Source of the DNA: Cymodocea nodosa
Lineage: Eukaryota; Streptophyta; Magnoliopsida; Alismatales; Cymodoceaceae
NCBI GenBank assembly: GCA_036874045.1
Contig: CM072347.1
Coordinates: forward strand, 2,668,501 to 2,732,500
Direction: 5' to 3'
DNA length: 64,000 bases
Shown: piece by piece, positions 23,940 through 36,100 of the stretch
Layout: each line of letters begins with the position of its first letter
Position numbering within the stretch: the first letter of the stretch is position 1
Notes under the pieces: model-generated
What the model was told of the DNA's origin: nothing
The model's database searches: none
The model's input: only the letters and a program-made list of their open reading frames with translations
Program-made: the position numbers and the translations under genes

Positions 23940-25977
23940 CTGTTTGAAAGCCCTCCTATCATACGAAGTGATCAGATGACAATCTTCAGAAGAGACACAT
24001 CTTATGACATGTTTACGGAAGTCACTGATGGTGCTTTGACTTGTGTGGAAAGCTTCAACTCTAGCTCCAGCACAACAAGCTAAACAAATAACAGTTGCAA
24101 AAGTGGTCCCTTCAGCTTTCATTTTCTCCAAAGGTTCACAACAATCCAACATAGATTCATCAAACCACCTCCAAGGTCCTGAAAAAGGAAATTTGAACTG
24201 CAGATATTACATTATTCCAACATATACAATCACAAGGTATGATCTGACCTTTCAATGAATTAACAAAACTACATTTGAGCATTATGTCAAACATGCCAGC
24301 ATACCTTTCCATTTCCTACCCGGGTCTATGGCAAGGGCATTCAAGACTACAGAAAGGCTTGCTAGCCCACAATATGCTGGCTCTGCTTGAGTCTGGAAGT
24401 AGGATATTAATTTAAAAAACCCTTCCATTGTTCCAGCTTGAAGAGCCTCAAAAAAGAGTTGCTGCCAAATAAATGAAACAATATTATATTGTGACCATAT
24501 GAAGCAAAAGCTTAATGAATTATATGACTTTTATTGTCACACCAAAACAACAATACATCAAAGCATGCAAGATGACAAGGTCTTTTTCTACGTAAGTACA
24601 ATAAAACACATCTTGTAACACCAACATGGAATTTAACATGTGATGATGTAAGTGAAATATCAAATAAGGCAAGTAAATGTACCAAGTTGTTTTCCACATT
24701 ACAACACTTGTTCAGAAATTCAGAGAAAAACTAAAGTTTATTATATTTGGGATAATAAACAACAGACAAAGGTGAATTTTCACAAGCAGGTACCTACTCA
24801 AAGGATTCAGCCAAGCTAAAGAGAAAAATGTTCCTAAAGGAGCCTCTAGGAAAGTTTCCTAGAGGAACCTTTTTTTTTAATTAATTTTTTAAAATTTAAA
24901 ACCTAATTATATAATTAGTTATCTATAATATAATCTATTATGCATTAAAATTTTAACTTAATCTGAGTTATATGTTAAGATTTTTTAATTTCAAAATCAA
25001 TGGGTAAAATTTAACAGAAATTACTGAATTTTAAAACATTTAAATGAAGAACCAATACTCATTTAGTGCAAGTAAAATTTTTATCATGTATAATACAAAC
25101 ATCTAATGTTATTCTACCCTTCCATACACTTATATGAAAATAAGAGAGCACCTCTAGGAACATTTCCTAGATGTGCCTCTACGAAAAATGACCCTTAAGC
25201 TAAAAATATGATGAGAAAATATTTATGAGCACAAAGAATATACCTAGCAGGGCTGTGAAACTCAACTTGGTTTTGTGTGCAGACTTGGATTCAATTTGTT
25301 TGCAGCTCAAAATGTAACAAGACAAACCCATGAAAAATTGGTTTGTCTTGTCAATATCTCTATAATGAAAGCTACAATATTGTAACTTTTAAAATAAATA
25401 TACATGAGCATTATTATTTAATTTGCAAATCCAAAAGTGTTAGCAAACAATAAATAAATGGTTAACAAAAGAACACAACTTGTAGTTAGTTACTAGCGGT
25501 TCTTTCGTGAGAACAAATTGTTTTATATTTATAATGAAAAGATGTTACATGATCATTCTCAAGCATTCAAAACATAAACTCCTACCGCCACTTCAAACTA
25601 ATGCTAGCGTTGCATGACTACAGTCCCTGGCCGACAAATATGAAACCATTCCATGACATCATCTACATCAACGTAGACATATACACACACACAAATATGT
25701 CATAACAATTATTCATGTTATTTGAGTTAAAATTGTAATTTTAGTTCATCTAGCTTGTACACTCAAGCCTTGAGCTATAAAAGCTTGAAGTAGTGCTTTG
25801 TCCACAGTTTGACTTCTCTGGTTCAGCTTGTTTACAACACTTTGTATTGCAGTAGCTGGATGAGATGAACATGGAGAAATGCATCGAAGTGAACATCAGC
25901 ACCTTTCCTTCAGATGAAGAGAACTCAATGGCTGGAGGAGATGGTAGTGTCCTCTTATAGAGACCTGCAACAGCCAT
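23940..25977 (-). pseudogene. PCS: Phytochelatin synthase, 5' three-exon remnant
   Basis: Phytochelatin synthase is a cytosolic transpeptidase that makes metal-binding phytochelatins from glutathione. Coding exons are 25977-25903 (MAVAGLYKRTLPSPPAIEF...EGK), 24461-24305 and 24178-23940, with GT-AG junctions and matching phases, giving 157 codons without a stop. Exon 2 carries [17 protein letters not shown] with the catalytic Cys. Exon 3 carries [17 protein letters not shown] and ends RAFKQ. The next exon, which should bring GTGHFSPIGGY with the catalytic His and then the catalytic Asp, is absent. About 1 kb of LINE-like and unclassified DNA and then the repeat complex follow, as does the loss of the C-terminal Cys-rich domain. 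The family is usually about 450-500 residues. Splice sites and frame are intact, so the loss looks recent, or the lost half lies elsewhere. Confidence 0.8.
24821..25196. mobile_element. 376-bp MITE in intron 1 of the PCS remnant
   Basis: It is flanked by perfect 8-bp direct repeats AAGCTAAA at 24813-24820 and 25197-25204. The ends are inverted over about 45 bases; each holds a palindromic core of the type 'ctaggaaagtttcctag' (24847-24863, and near 25153-25171). The interior is AT-rich and non-coding. An 8-bp duplication suggests a hAT-type mobiliser, although the termini are not classical hAT ends. Confidence 0.8.
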
Positions 25978-26339
25978 CTAGGATACTGACCTTCTTATCT
26001 TAACTATCCCTGTAGAGGACAAAATTTGCAACAATTCATTATCTAATACAACTGACAAACTAGCTCATGAACAACTAATCAATTTATTGCATGCAGTTAC
26101 CAAGATGAATGTATCATTCACGAGTTTGAATGAGAAAAATAAATAAATAAACACATTTCGATAATGACTTTCCCGCGATCAAATTGAGTTATTGAATCTT
26201 GCTTCCCGCACTAAAACATTTGAAATATATGTTTGCCGTTTCTGTACGACCAGCTTTGCTCAATGTCGATGTTCCGTTTCAAAACAAATAAAATAACGTT
26301 TCGACGAAATTCGATGCGAACAGCAGAAAAACTCGGGTT
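25978..26339 (-). promoter_or_regulatory. Upstream region and probable 5' UTR of the PCS remnant
   Basis: Upstream of the ATG on the minus strand, 'tttgtcctctacag' (about 26027-26012) is a good splice acceptor, so a 5' UTR intron is plausible. No clear TATA box was chosen. There is no other gene here. Confidence 0.35.
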
Positions 26340-26830
26340 TTCATGGATTACGTGTGTAAGAAAGTCGTGATACATGAGATACATGACAGAACACGAAGCC
26401 AGTCGTACGTGGAAGTCGTGATCCTTGGCAAACCTTTACTACAAGAGCATTGGAAAATCGCACACGCTAATCTCGCACGAGTAGTGGCAGGATGGGAAGC
26501 ACAAACCTGTGGGGGAGAACCGACCGAGAAGTTGAACGGAGGAAGCTGTCGCCGCCTGTAGACAACCAGTTCCGGTGTAGTGCGGGTGGGATCTGAGCTA
26601 CTTCGTGGTGGATTTGAACGGTGGAAGCTGTCGCCGCTAGGAGACAACCAGTTTCAGTGGACTCCGGATGGAATCTGAACTCCTACGTGGTGGATTTTGG
26701 GAAGGCAGGTTGGTCGGTGGTCGACGTTGACATCGTCGATCATTGTCTAAAAGGTTAGGGCAAAGTTTATGTACTTTGACTAAACGGATAAGTAAGGTGA
26801 ATGGTTCCTTGAGGGAAATTTTTATCAATA
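26340..26830. repeat. GC-richer segment with an 82-bp tandem duplication
   Basis: The phrase 'ggaagctgtcgccgc' at 26541 recurs at 26623, followed in both copies by 'agacaaccagtt' and a 'gtgggatctgagct'- or 'gatggaatctgaact'-type block plus 'cgtggtggatttt'. The segment is much less AT-rich than its surroundings and has open frames on both strands (26343-26561 plus; 26348-26647 and 26637-26828 minus). None resembles a known protein. It could be a captured gene fragment or the 5' part of a lost gene. Confidence 0.5.
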
Positions 26831-28280
26831 AAATATAATAAATTTAATTCTTTTACTTTCTAAAATATAAAAAGCAAAACTCCCGTAAATTCAATTCTAC
26901 TCTTCGAAATTTAATAAAAAAGTCATCCTCGAAATTTTCGAAACTCACGTGAAAAAATAATTCAACTTACATCTCTTCTACTATCACCCTTTTGTCGTTT
27001 TCTTTGTAAACCTTAAAAATATATTTTATTCACGTATTTGTTCTTCGTATTTTCCTTAAAACGTATGATTATTGATATTATTTTCCTTAATAAGTTTAAG
27101 TCATGTAAGTTTTAGTACAATAAGCCTAAAAAGTGCATTTTCGTTAGTAGATAAAATATTATTGATGTACTTGAATATTTATATAAAAGTATATACAACA
27201 AATTTACCTGAATATCAGTAAATATATAAATTCAACGTAAGTATACAATAGATTTACTTTAAAATTCAACATAAATAAGCATTACATGTAATTAATAAGG
27301 AAACGATATTGAGATGTATCTTTCAGAGGTTAAATAAATTATAAAATTTATCCATGATAATTGCATGGCAAACATGTTCATAAATAGAGCCAAATTAGGT
27401 TGCCTTCACTACCAAAACATTCTACCTTACCAGGCTTGAAGTAGAGGTGAGCAAATCATCACTATTTATCCTAAATGGTTAAAATGTTTATCTTTAATCC
27501 TTAAAAATAGTGTAAAATAAATTAAAAGAAGTAGAGATATATCTAAAATTACTTGGTTAGGAATTTTAACAAGGATTTAAATTTATATAATTTAATCAAA
27601 TACTTAATAATAATTAAAAAAAATTAAAAGAAAAATATTCATGAGCGTAGCTAGTGAGATTATGGTATTATTAAAACATAAAAATATCAAATACGTACAA
27701 AAAAAAAAAACCAATGTAAATTTCCAGTGACGTGGCAGACAACATTTTCAACGTTGATTCACAATGTTATTAACATTGTATTCACGATATTTTCGTTAGT
27801 CAATTACAATAGCTTAATTAATTATAAACAGATCATGTATTTCATGGAGATTTAAGTCATCGTAAACATAAAAGCTAACATTATTAAAAAGTTACACCAC
27901 CCCCCCTTTATTAAATCCATAATTTTTAACAAGTATATTGAATTTGATAAATAAAAAAAGAGAAAAATGTGAATGCATGAGTATTTTTTATTCTGATTGT
28001 TTAAAAATAATATACTAAATTCATTTAGTAGTACATCTCACATTATTGTTTTCGATTACATTATTATTTCTCCTACAAATCATGTGCCATATCATAAAAT
28101 GAAACACCAAAATTAAATTATGTGTTTTTAAACACTTAGACCTTATTTATGCGTAAGAAAAATATTTTAAGTATTTGTGCACTTAATGAATAAAATTTAA
28201 TTTTGATATTTTTTAGATAATTTATTAGACCTTATTTATTATTTTGAAAAGATTTTTCATCTTTATTCTCTCCTTTTCAA
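26831..28280. other. AT-rich intergenic DNA
   Basis: No gene, tRNA or clear element was seen. A run 'ccaccccccctttatt' lies near 27896. The phrase 'ttagaccttatttat' occurs at about 28137 and 28226. Confidence 0.5.
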
Positions 28281-28288
28281 CCTTTAGA

Positions 28289-29305
28289 GGGGTTTGTACT
28301 ACTCAAAAAATTAAAAAAATTAGAAAATAAAAAGTCAAAAAAGTTAGAAATCAAGATATTAGAAAAGTTAGGAATCAAAAGTTAGAAAGTAAAATTTAAT
28401 GGTGTTTGTGTAACCAATGGAAAGTTAGGAAAATTATATAGTTCTTGAATTTTTAATATTATATATTAAATAATTAAATAAAATATTTTTTATTATTTTA
28501 ATATTATAAAATAAAATTAAAAGATATTAACAATAATAAAGTAATTAATTTTTTTATTATTAATGAAATAATAATAATATAATAAATTAAAAATATAATA
28601 ATACATATTTTATTATATTAACAATATATACTTTAATATAATTAAAGTATATGCAAAGTAATTTTAATTAAAAAAATAATATATTATACAAAGTACATTA
28701 GAAAGTAATAATTAAAATAAGATAATACTTTAGTTAATATACTTTAATGAAATAAAAAAGTATATTATACTTTAATTATATTAACAATATAAACTTTAAT
28801 TATAATTAATTTTAAATAATAAAATAATATTAAATAACAAAACAATAATATGAATTAAATAAAATAATATTTGTGATTTTAATATTATAAAATAAAATTA
28901 AATGATATTAACAATAATAAAGTAATTAATATTTTATTATTAATAAAATAATAAATTTTAAAATAATTATTTTAATATATTAACAATATATACTTTAATT
29001 ATATTAAAGTACATGCAAAGTAATTTAAAAAAACAATTATAATAATAAATAATATTATAATAATTAAATTAAAATAATATAATCACGTTTATAATATAAT
29101 ATAATTACGTCGAATGATTTTTTCTTTGCATTAGAGTTTCTTGACTCTCAAACCATCTTTAATTTGAAAATAGAAAAATACTATCTATTTATATATTGAA
29201 AAGTTAAAAAAAAAATTTAAATTTCCAAGACGACACAAATATTAGAATGTTAGAAATTTATTTTCAACTTTCTTATTTTTAACATTCTAAGCGGCACAAA
29301 CACCT
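28289..29305. mobile_element. 1017-bp AT-rich MITE (hAT-like)
   Basis: The 8-bp flanks cctttaga (28281-28288) and ccttcaga (29306-29313) match at 7 of 8 positions. The ends are inverted: GGGGTTTGTAC at the left and, in reverse complement, AGGTGTTTGTGCC at the right, alike with one indel. Inside each end a second, similar end occurs ('ggtgtttgtgtaacc' near 28402, 'gacgacacaaatatt' near 29230), as if an older copy were nested. The interior is almost only A and T, with repeated 'taaagtatatgcaaagtaat'-type text. There are no coding frames. Confidence 0.65.
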
Positions 29306-29313
29306 CCTTCAGA

Positions 29314-29797
29314 GAATGACAATAAATCATTTCCACGTGACCTTCACATAGAAAAAATTAATAAGATAAAAGTAAAAATAAAAATATTGCATGAAAATTT
29401 ATATTTAAAAATGATGAAATCTAAAATATATTATTGAAATTTAAAATTATACTAAAATGTAATGTAAATTTTATGAAATCCCAACGTAACCTAGTTTTTA
29501 TTAAAATATAATCTAAATTTATTTAATTAATATTTTATATATGATAATTGTCTAGAAATTTTATTTAGATGTTTTTATATACTTATTGAGGTTTCTTTTA
29601 AACTGTCATTGACTTTAAATTTAAAACTTAATTTTTTTATCATTTTTAAGTTAAAATTTTGTAATTTTTTACTACATATATGAACAATTAAATTTTATTA
29701 ATTTCCGTTATTTTATATTTTCATCATTTTTAAATTATTTTTCGGATTTTCTTTTTTATCATTAGAAAAATAATAGTTCCGAAGGACAAGGTCCCAT
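29314..29797. other. AT-rich region upstream of the PP2A gene
   Basis: Nothing but A/T-rich text is seen. It probably includes distal promoter sequence of the PP2A B'' gene. Confidence 0.4.
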
Positions 29798-29804
29798 TAT
29801 AAAT
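29798..29804 (+). promoter_or_regulatory. TATA box of the PP2A B'' gene
   Basis: TATAAAT in the context 'gtcccattataaatcgg' lies about 310 bases before the start codon, at the point where base composition changes from AT-rich to mixed. A transcript start near 29830 would follow. Confidence 0.5.
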
Positions 29805-29829
29805 CGGAAGTGTGGACGGAAAAATGCAA

Positions 29830-30109
29830 AAGGTGACAAATCAAAAGAAACGTCACGAACGGCATCGGAACGAGTCCGAGATCACCACCGCCTCCACCGC
29901 TCTTCCTTCCGAACAAACTCCCATCCTTCTCTCTATATCTCGATCTCGATCCCAATCGCACTTCTCCGCGCTCCGATCAATCCTCAATTCCTTGTTGTTG
30001 TTCTTCTTCTTCTCCTTCTTCTTCTTCTTCCACCTCAGCCTCGTTCCTCTAGGGCTGTGGCGGTGGATGCGTACCGGGATTAGGCGGTCCGTGGTTGGCG
30101 ATCTCGGCG
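29830..30109 (+). promoter_or_regulatory. 5' UTR with CT-rich tract and an overlapping upstream ORF
   Basis: The leader contains CT-rich runs ('ccttctctctatatctcg'; a TTC/TCT-type repeat at about 29995-30035), common in plant 5' UTRs. An upstream ATG at 30067 opens an out-of-frame ORF of 62 codons ending at 30255, which overlaps the main start at 30110. The ATG at 29824 is in the same frame but may lie before the transcript start. Confidence 0.5.
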
Positions 30110-33100
30110 ATGATGGACGTGAAGTTGCAGAAAATGAGGGATGTCGTAGCATTGGATCCCGAGCTGCTGCAGATCTCCGAGGTGTCCACGCTGGCGCTCA
30201 AAAGCAACCCCCTCATTGCCGAGGAGCTTTACTCCCAGTGGCTCGCCTTACCTAGTACCGGCAAGCTGGTATGATTTCTCATTCTTTTTTTTTTCTTATG
30301 TATTCCCATTTTCTGGAGGAATTCACGAATTCGGGTGGTTTCTATGGGATAGAATCGCAGATTTGGGACGTAGATTGGTCAACTTTCTGCATCAACCATG
30401 GAATCCGTTGTTAAATTATTTATTAACTTGTCGTTTTGATGAGTGGAGAGGTTTTAAAAGATGACGGAAGTTAGAGTGAAATTCGTTTAATATAACCGTG
30501 GTTTGCTGTTGAGGGTTATATAGGATTGCAATATGTATTTCTGTTAAGTGCGTTATATATTTTTTAGATAAGATGTGCTTTATTGGCCTCTCTCTTCATG
30601 CAGGTGAAGGCATTGATTGATGATGCCAAGGCTGGTGTACAATTGAGTGGCTCTGGAGGTTCTAGCAATTCGAGTTCCACCACAACCAGTTCAGTGCCTT
30701 CTATGTTCCCTGCTGGAAGTGCTCCTCCACTTTCTCCCAGAAGCCTGGCAGGCTCTCCACGTAGTGCAAGACGTTCAGGTCCAGGAGCTTCTATTTTTAG
30801 TTCTCCATTAAAATTAGCCAGTGAGCCTGCAAGAGAAGTCATTCCCCCGGTACTGGATTTTACACAATTCTGTGTTCACATATTTATCTATTTCTCTTCT
30901 GCTTAAAACTTGTTTAGTTGTAACTCATGTATATGTTTGCAGTTTTATTTTCGCAATGGGAAACCACCCCCAAGAGAACTGAAAGAACAGTGCCTTTCAA
31001 GGATTGACCAACTGTATTTCACTCACTTAGATGGAGTACAAATGCAAGGTGAAATCATCTTTAATTGTTTTTGAAGTATATACGTGTAAACTGAAATTTG
31101 AGGGCTTGATTTGTTGAAATACCAGATTTTGCATCGATTACAAAGGAAATATGCAAGCTACCATCATTCTTTTCCAGCACACTGTTTAGAAAAATCGATA
31201 CCAAATGTGTTGGGATTGTGACAAGGTATGAATTTTGCAAGTCCTAATGTTTAGACCCATAAATCAGCCAAATACAGTATATCTAGGCTTTTGCAAGCAG
31301 AAATGTGTTTACTTAAACCTTTTTTCGACCAACGAGAAATATCATTAAAAAATGTGAAAAAGTTGGCTTACACCGGCTGTAGTCATAACCAAGGAAAATA
31401 CATTACACCAAAACAAGGACCCAAGGAAAACAACAATAACAACAATTGAAACCATAAGCCCACTATGTAGGGTCAGACACATGAATCATTTTCTTTCGAG
31501 TATTTCTATTTATTGTCAAATCTTCAATTAAATTACATAAATTTAAATAATTTCTTACAATTTCTAACCAAGTGGTTTTAGGCCCACCTCTATTTCTTTT
31601 AATTTCTTCTACATTAATGAATTGAGATGCAGTCCTCCAATGCTACATTTCATCTCTTCTAGTTGTGCTTTCATGTCTGTTTTTTATGGTAACTTATTTT
31701 CTTACCTTAGAGATGCATTTGTCGAGTATTGGGTTAAAAGCAACATGATGACCATGGACATAGCAAGCCAAATATTTACCATTTTGAAGCAGCCTGCCCG
31801 CAAGTACCTAACTCAGGTCAGTGTTCCACTGCTCTGTATTTGTGGCTCATATTATTTTTTATTCTCCATACGCTTTTACTGCTATTTTTGAATTGATTCT
31901 ATGTACATTTATTTTGATTCTAGGATGATTTTAAGCCTATTCTTCGAGAGCTTCTGGCAACTCATCCTGGACTGGAATTTCTGCAGAACACACCTGAGTT
32001 TCAAGAAAGATACGGTGCACACCTTGCAAAGTTGAATATTTTTAATATTGATCACAATATTTGGTTGGTTTTATCTTATGGTTATTCCTTACTGGCAGCA
32101 TGCCATTTATGTATCTCATAAGAAACTTTTGTTATTAAAGAATAACCAAAGAAATCACATTGAGTCCTATCTGTAAAAATGCAAAAAAAAGAAAGTTTAA
32201 TCTATACATACTTGAAATGGGAAATGAACTCCAAAAGGATTTTCATAGTTTACACCAATACTGGTCTTGGTTGAAGATATCCCCTTTCTGGGCTTCTTGT
32301 CATTGGTGGAAGAGTTGAATGGCTCAAATGTCAAAAGTGCACAGTTGCTTAGCCAGTGAAGTGGATGGTCTTGTTATGGGTCTAGTTTATAAGGTTATGA
32401 TTGCATCTATGGTTTGTAGGGAGGTGGAGAGCTCTATCTATGCCTTTTGGCAACTTTAGAGAGACCTACTAGAGAATCATTAATGGAACCTATTTAGAAG
32501 TGCCAAAGGTTTTGGTGGAGCTATATAGGGATGTGTCTTTAGTGCTAGGTATAATCAAGTTGGTGAGGGAGGATAAGGCTTTTTGGGTTAGGGTACATAT
32601 AAAATATAATGTTGAGGTGGGAAGGAAATTTTCTGGCATCAATGACCAAGTTCAAAAAAGGAGACTGTGGTAGGAGGCTAGAGGTGGAAATTTCTAGGGG
32701 AGGTAGGTAAGGAAGGTCTTGGACATTAGTGGTCAAATTCAAATGTGGAAATCCTAGGAGGATGTTAGAGATGACACTTAAGGGGAGGGATACAAGGAAG
32801 GATGCAGGTTGGATGGAGTTCATGTGTGTGAAAGCAAGTTGTTGAAGCATGGGGGCTAGTTGACAAGGAAAGGAAGGTCTTGGACATCAGTAGTCAAGTT
32901 CAAAGGTGGAGATTCTAGAAAGGGGTTGGAGATGACACTTACTCAAGGTGCAGAATATAAGGAAGGCGAGGAGCATATGGGAGCTGTTTTCCAATGATAA
33001 TGTGGCACAACAGAAAATTATAGAAATTAAGGGAGCAAAAAGGGAAAGAGAGGACATCCAAGAGAAACTTGTGGTCTTAGCTTACATAGATATTGAAGAA

Positions 33101-36100
33101 GTTTAAAAATAAAAGGAAACACATATTTGGAGAGGAAGGGATCTTTTACGAAAGAGAAACATATAGGTTAGAGGAAGCCAAGATGCAAAGGTAGGGGGGG
33201 GGAGCCAAGAAGTAGAGTGGGATTATAATGAAGGCTCTATTGTTGAGAAAGTTCAATCTTCTTGATAGAGGGAATCCTTGGAGGTTGCTCTAAAGACAAC
33301 AAGAGCATGGGCAATCATCTATTGAGCCATGGATATCTGGGTCTAGTTTCTAGGCCAACAATTGGAGAAGTACAGAATTAAACTCTTAAAGGAAGCTTGT
33401 TTAAATGTTAAAGAGGATGTAGTTGAAAGGCTTGATGCACCAAGATGCCTAAATAGTAAGGCAAGGCATGCAAGTGCACATTTAAATATCCAATTTTTTA
33501 ATTTTTATGTATACAATAACAACAATTTGAGTCATAATCCTATTATATAAGGTGGGTGACATGAATTTTTTTCTTCCATATATTTCTATCTATGGTTAAA
33601 TTTTAGTTAAATTACATAGATTTAAGTCTTTTCTTGTAATTCTTAACCAAGTAATTTTAGGTCTTTCTCTACTTTTAATTTTTTCTGCACAAATTGATTT
33701 TCCTTTTTTAATTGATGCATTTTTTTGTCTTCTAAGTATTTGATCAAACTACTTAAGTCGATTTCTTCTTATCTTATCTTTAATTGATGCAACTCTAACT
33801 TTATTTCTAATGGAATCATTTTTTAGCTTATCTTTTATAGTATTACCACTCATCTATCTAAGCATGCATATCTCAGCATCACTAATTTTTTTTGGATATG
33901 ATCATACTTACAACTTAATATTTTGAGTCATAAAGTTTAGCTGAGTAAATAGCAGTTTTATAAAATTTTCTTTTTGATTTTAAGGGTATCTTCTAATATC
34001 ATGACATTCTATAAGTATTTTTCATTTCATCCATCTTACTTTAATCATATGTATGATGTTCTCAATAATTTCACTTTTGCTACTTATTATAAATCCTAAG
34101 AATTTAATAATCTTTTATGAATGTCATGACCATATGAGCATATACCTTCATTGTTATTCCTATTTTCATTGAACTTACATTCTGTATTATTTGATTTTTG
34201 AACTAAATCTAAATTTTTTGGACCCTAAAGTGTCTCTCCATAATTCTAATTTAAAACTAATTCCTAACTTTTATCAATTGAAACTATGTCATCAGTAAAT
34301 AGCATACATCAATGTATTTCTCCTTGTCTTTTCTTAGTTATTTCATCTATAACCAAGATAAACAAATATAAACATGTTTTAGACATTATGTTGGACAAGA
34401 TAACAAATTCACAACAAAAATGTTGAAATTGTTCATTGGAATAACTATGAATTCACAACAATAATTGAAAACATTGTCACTAGCAAAAAACATAAGAGGA
34501 AAATTAGAATGGTAGACAACACATGATGAAATAGAAAGATTGAAAAAGCAATGCATGGATGAAACAGAAAAATGAAGCACAACAATAATGATTCACATGT
34601 ACATAATAGACAAAATAATGAAACATTTGATGAAAATGTAAAATGATAAACAGTAAAGAAACATTCATGAATGAAGTAAAAACTTACAAAAGAACATATA
34701 GAACATAAAACTTACTAACTGTTAAGCCTTAAAGCACATCAATAGTGTTGACACAGGGAAGGAGGAATCAATGGAAAAGGAAGGACGTGGAATTAGAGTC
34801 ATTGATGGTGGAATCATGATGAAATAACAATACAAATATGAAGGAGACAACACATGATGACGACAATGCAGTGCATGCAGGAATCAATGGGAATCTAGAG
34901 ATGAAGGATAGGGAGATTGAGAGATGTGGCTAGTTGTGGAAGCTCAATGGTGGTGGGACATGGACGGTAGCATGAAAGAGTTGTCAATGGGTCTTAGTTT
35001 TTTATTGGAGTGGAGATGTGAGAAGAGAGGGGAGAAATGAATCTAGGCTAGAGTTAAGTTGTGTTATGGGAATTGTGTATGTAACAATCTTACGTGGTTT
35101 TTATAATAAACTACCAAAAATGAATCCATCAAGTATACCCATCAAATCTTTCCCCAAATCCTAAATTTGTTTTCACTAGAATGCTGCACACCACTTGACA
35201 TGTCGTACATGTGTTTGGGCATAGTCTGTATTTTATGCCTGTTTAGTACAAGTACAATGGGATTGGGTTATCCTTAACTCTTTCTTGCCCTAGGGAAATT
35301 ATTATTTAAGATATGTTTGTACTTTCCAATGTCTACATAAGCATACTATATTTTAATCTCTTGTTTCCATGAACCAGCTGAAACTGTCATATACAGAATA
35401 TTTTATCATGTGAATCGATCTGGAAATGGCCATCTCACCCTTAGGGAGCTGAAACATGGGAATTTAATTACTGCTATGCAATATGCTGATGAAGAGGAGG
35501 ATATAAACAAGGTGTTGAGGTATAAGATTTTGAACTGCACATTCTGAATCATAATTAGCCAAAGTTCAAAAAAACATGTATTTCAAATTGTTTATTTTAG
35601 AATGTATGATGATGGCAATTCTAACTTCTAAGATTCATTTCCTTGTCAGAGGTTTTTTTTTTTTTGGCTTAGTGCTTTCTTTCAAATGGAAGTTTCCATC
35701 AATAAAAAACGTGTATGCATACCATATTGCTGCTCAAGTTGTCTTTCCCCACCAACCAATGGAAGCATAATATTTGGGCTATTTTATTTGATTGCTTCTG
35801 TGTACTTTTTGAGATTTCTTAGTTTATGACTGTATTTTTGTATTCTTTGATATTAGCTTCCAAACACAGCCAATTATCCCATTCCTTGGCATTGCAATAC
35901 ATGTACATGTAATAATCATTTGTTAGATTCTTCCCGTTAGGCTTCTTATAGTGAAAACCTGCCTCCTTGGTCAGCAACCATGCGTGTGTAAACAGTTGCA
36001 GATGCAGAAGAAAAAGAACTGAAAAACTTAGTTTTTTTGAAATATGTGAAAAAAAGGCAAGAATGCTATATATTTTCCTCTACACGGTTTCTATCAATTT

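Noticed and set aside
29812..30255. 147-codon open frame at the start of the PP2A gene as a protein
   Set aside because: It has no ATG at its first codon, covers a CT-rich leader, and overlaps the well-supported B'' start; only its part from 30067 is kept, as an upstream ORF.
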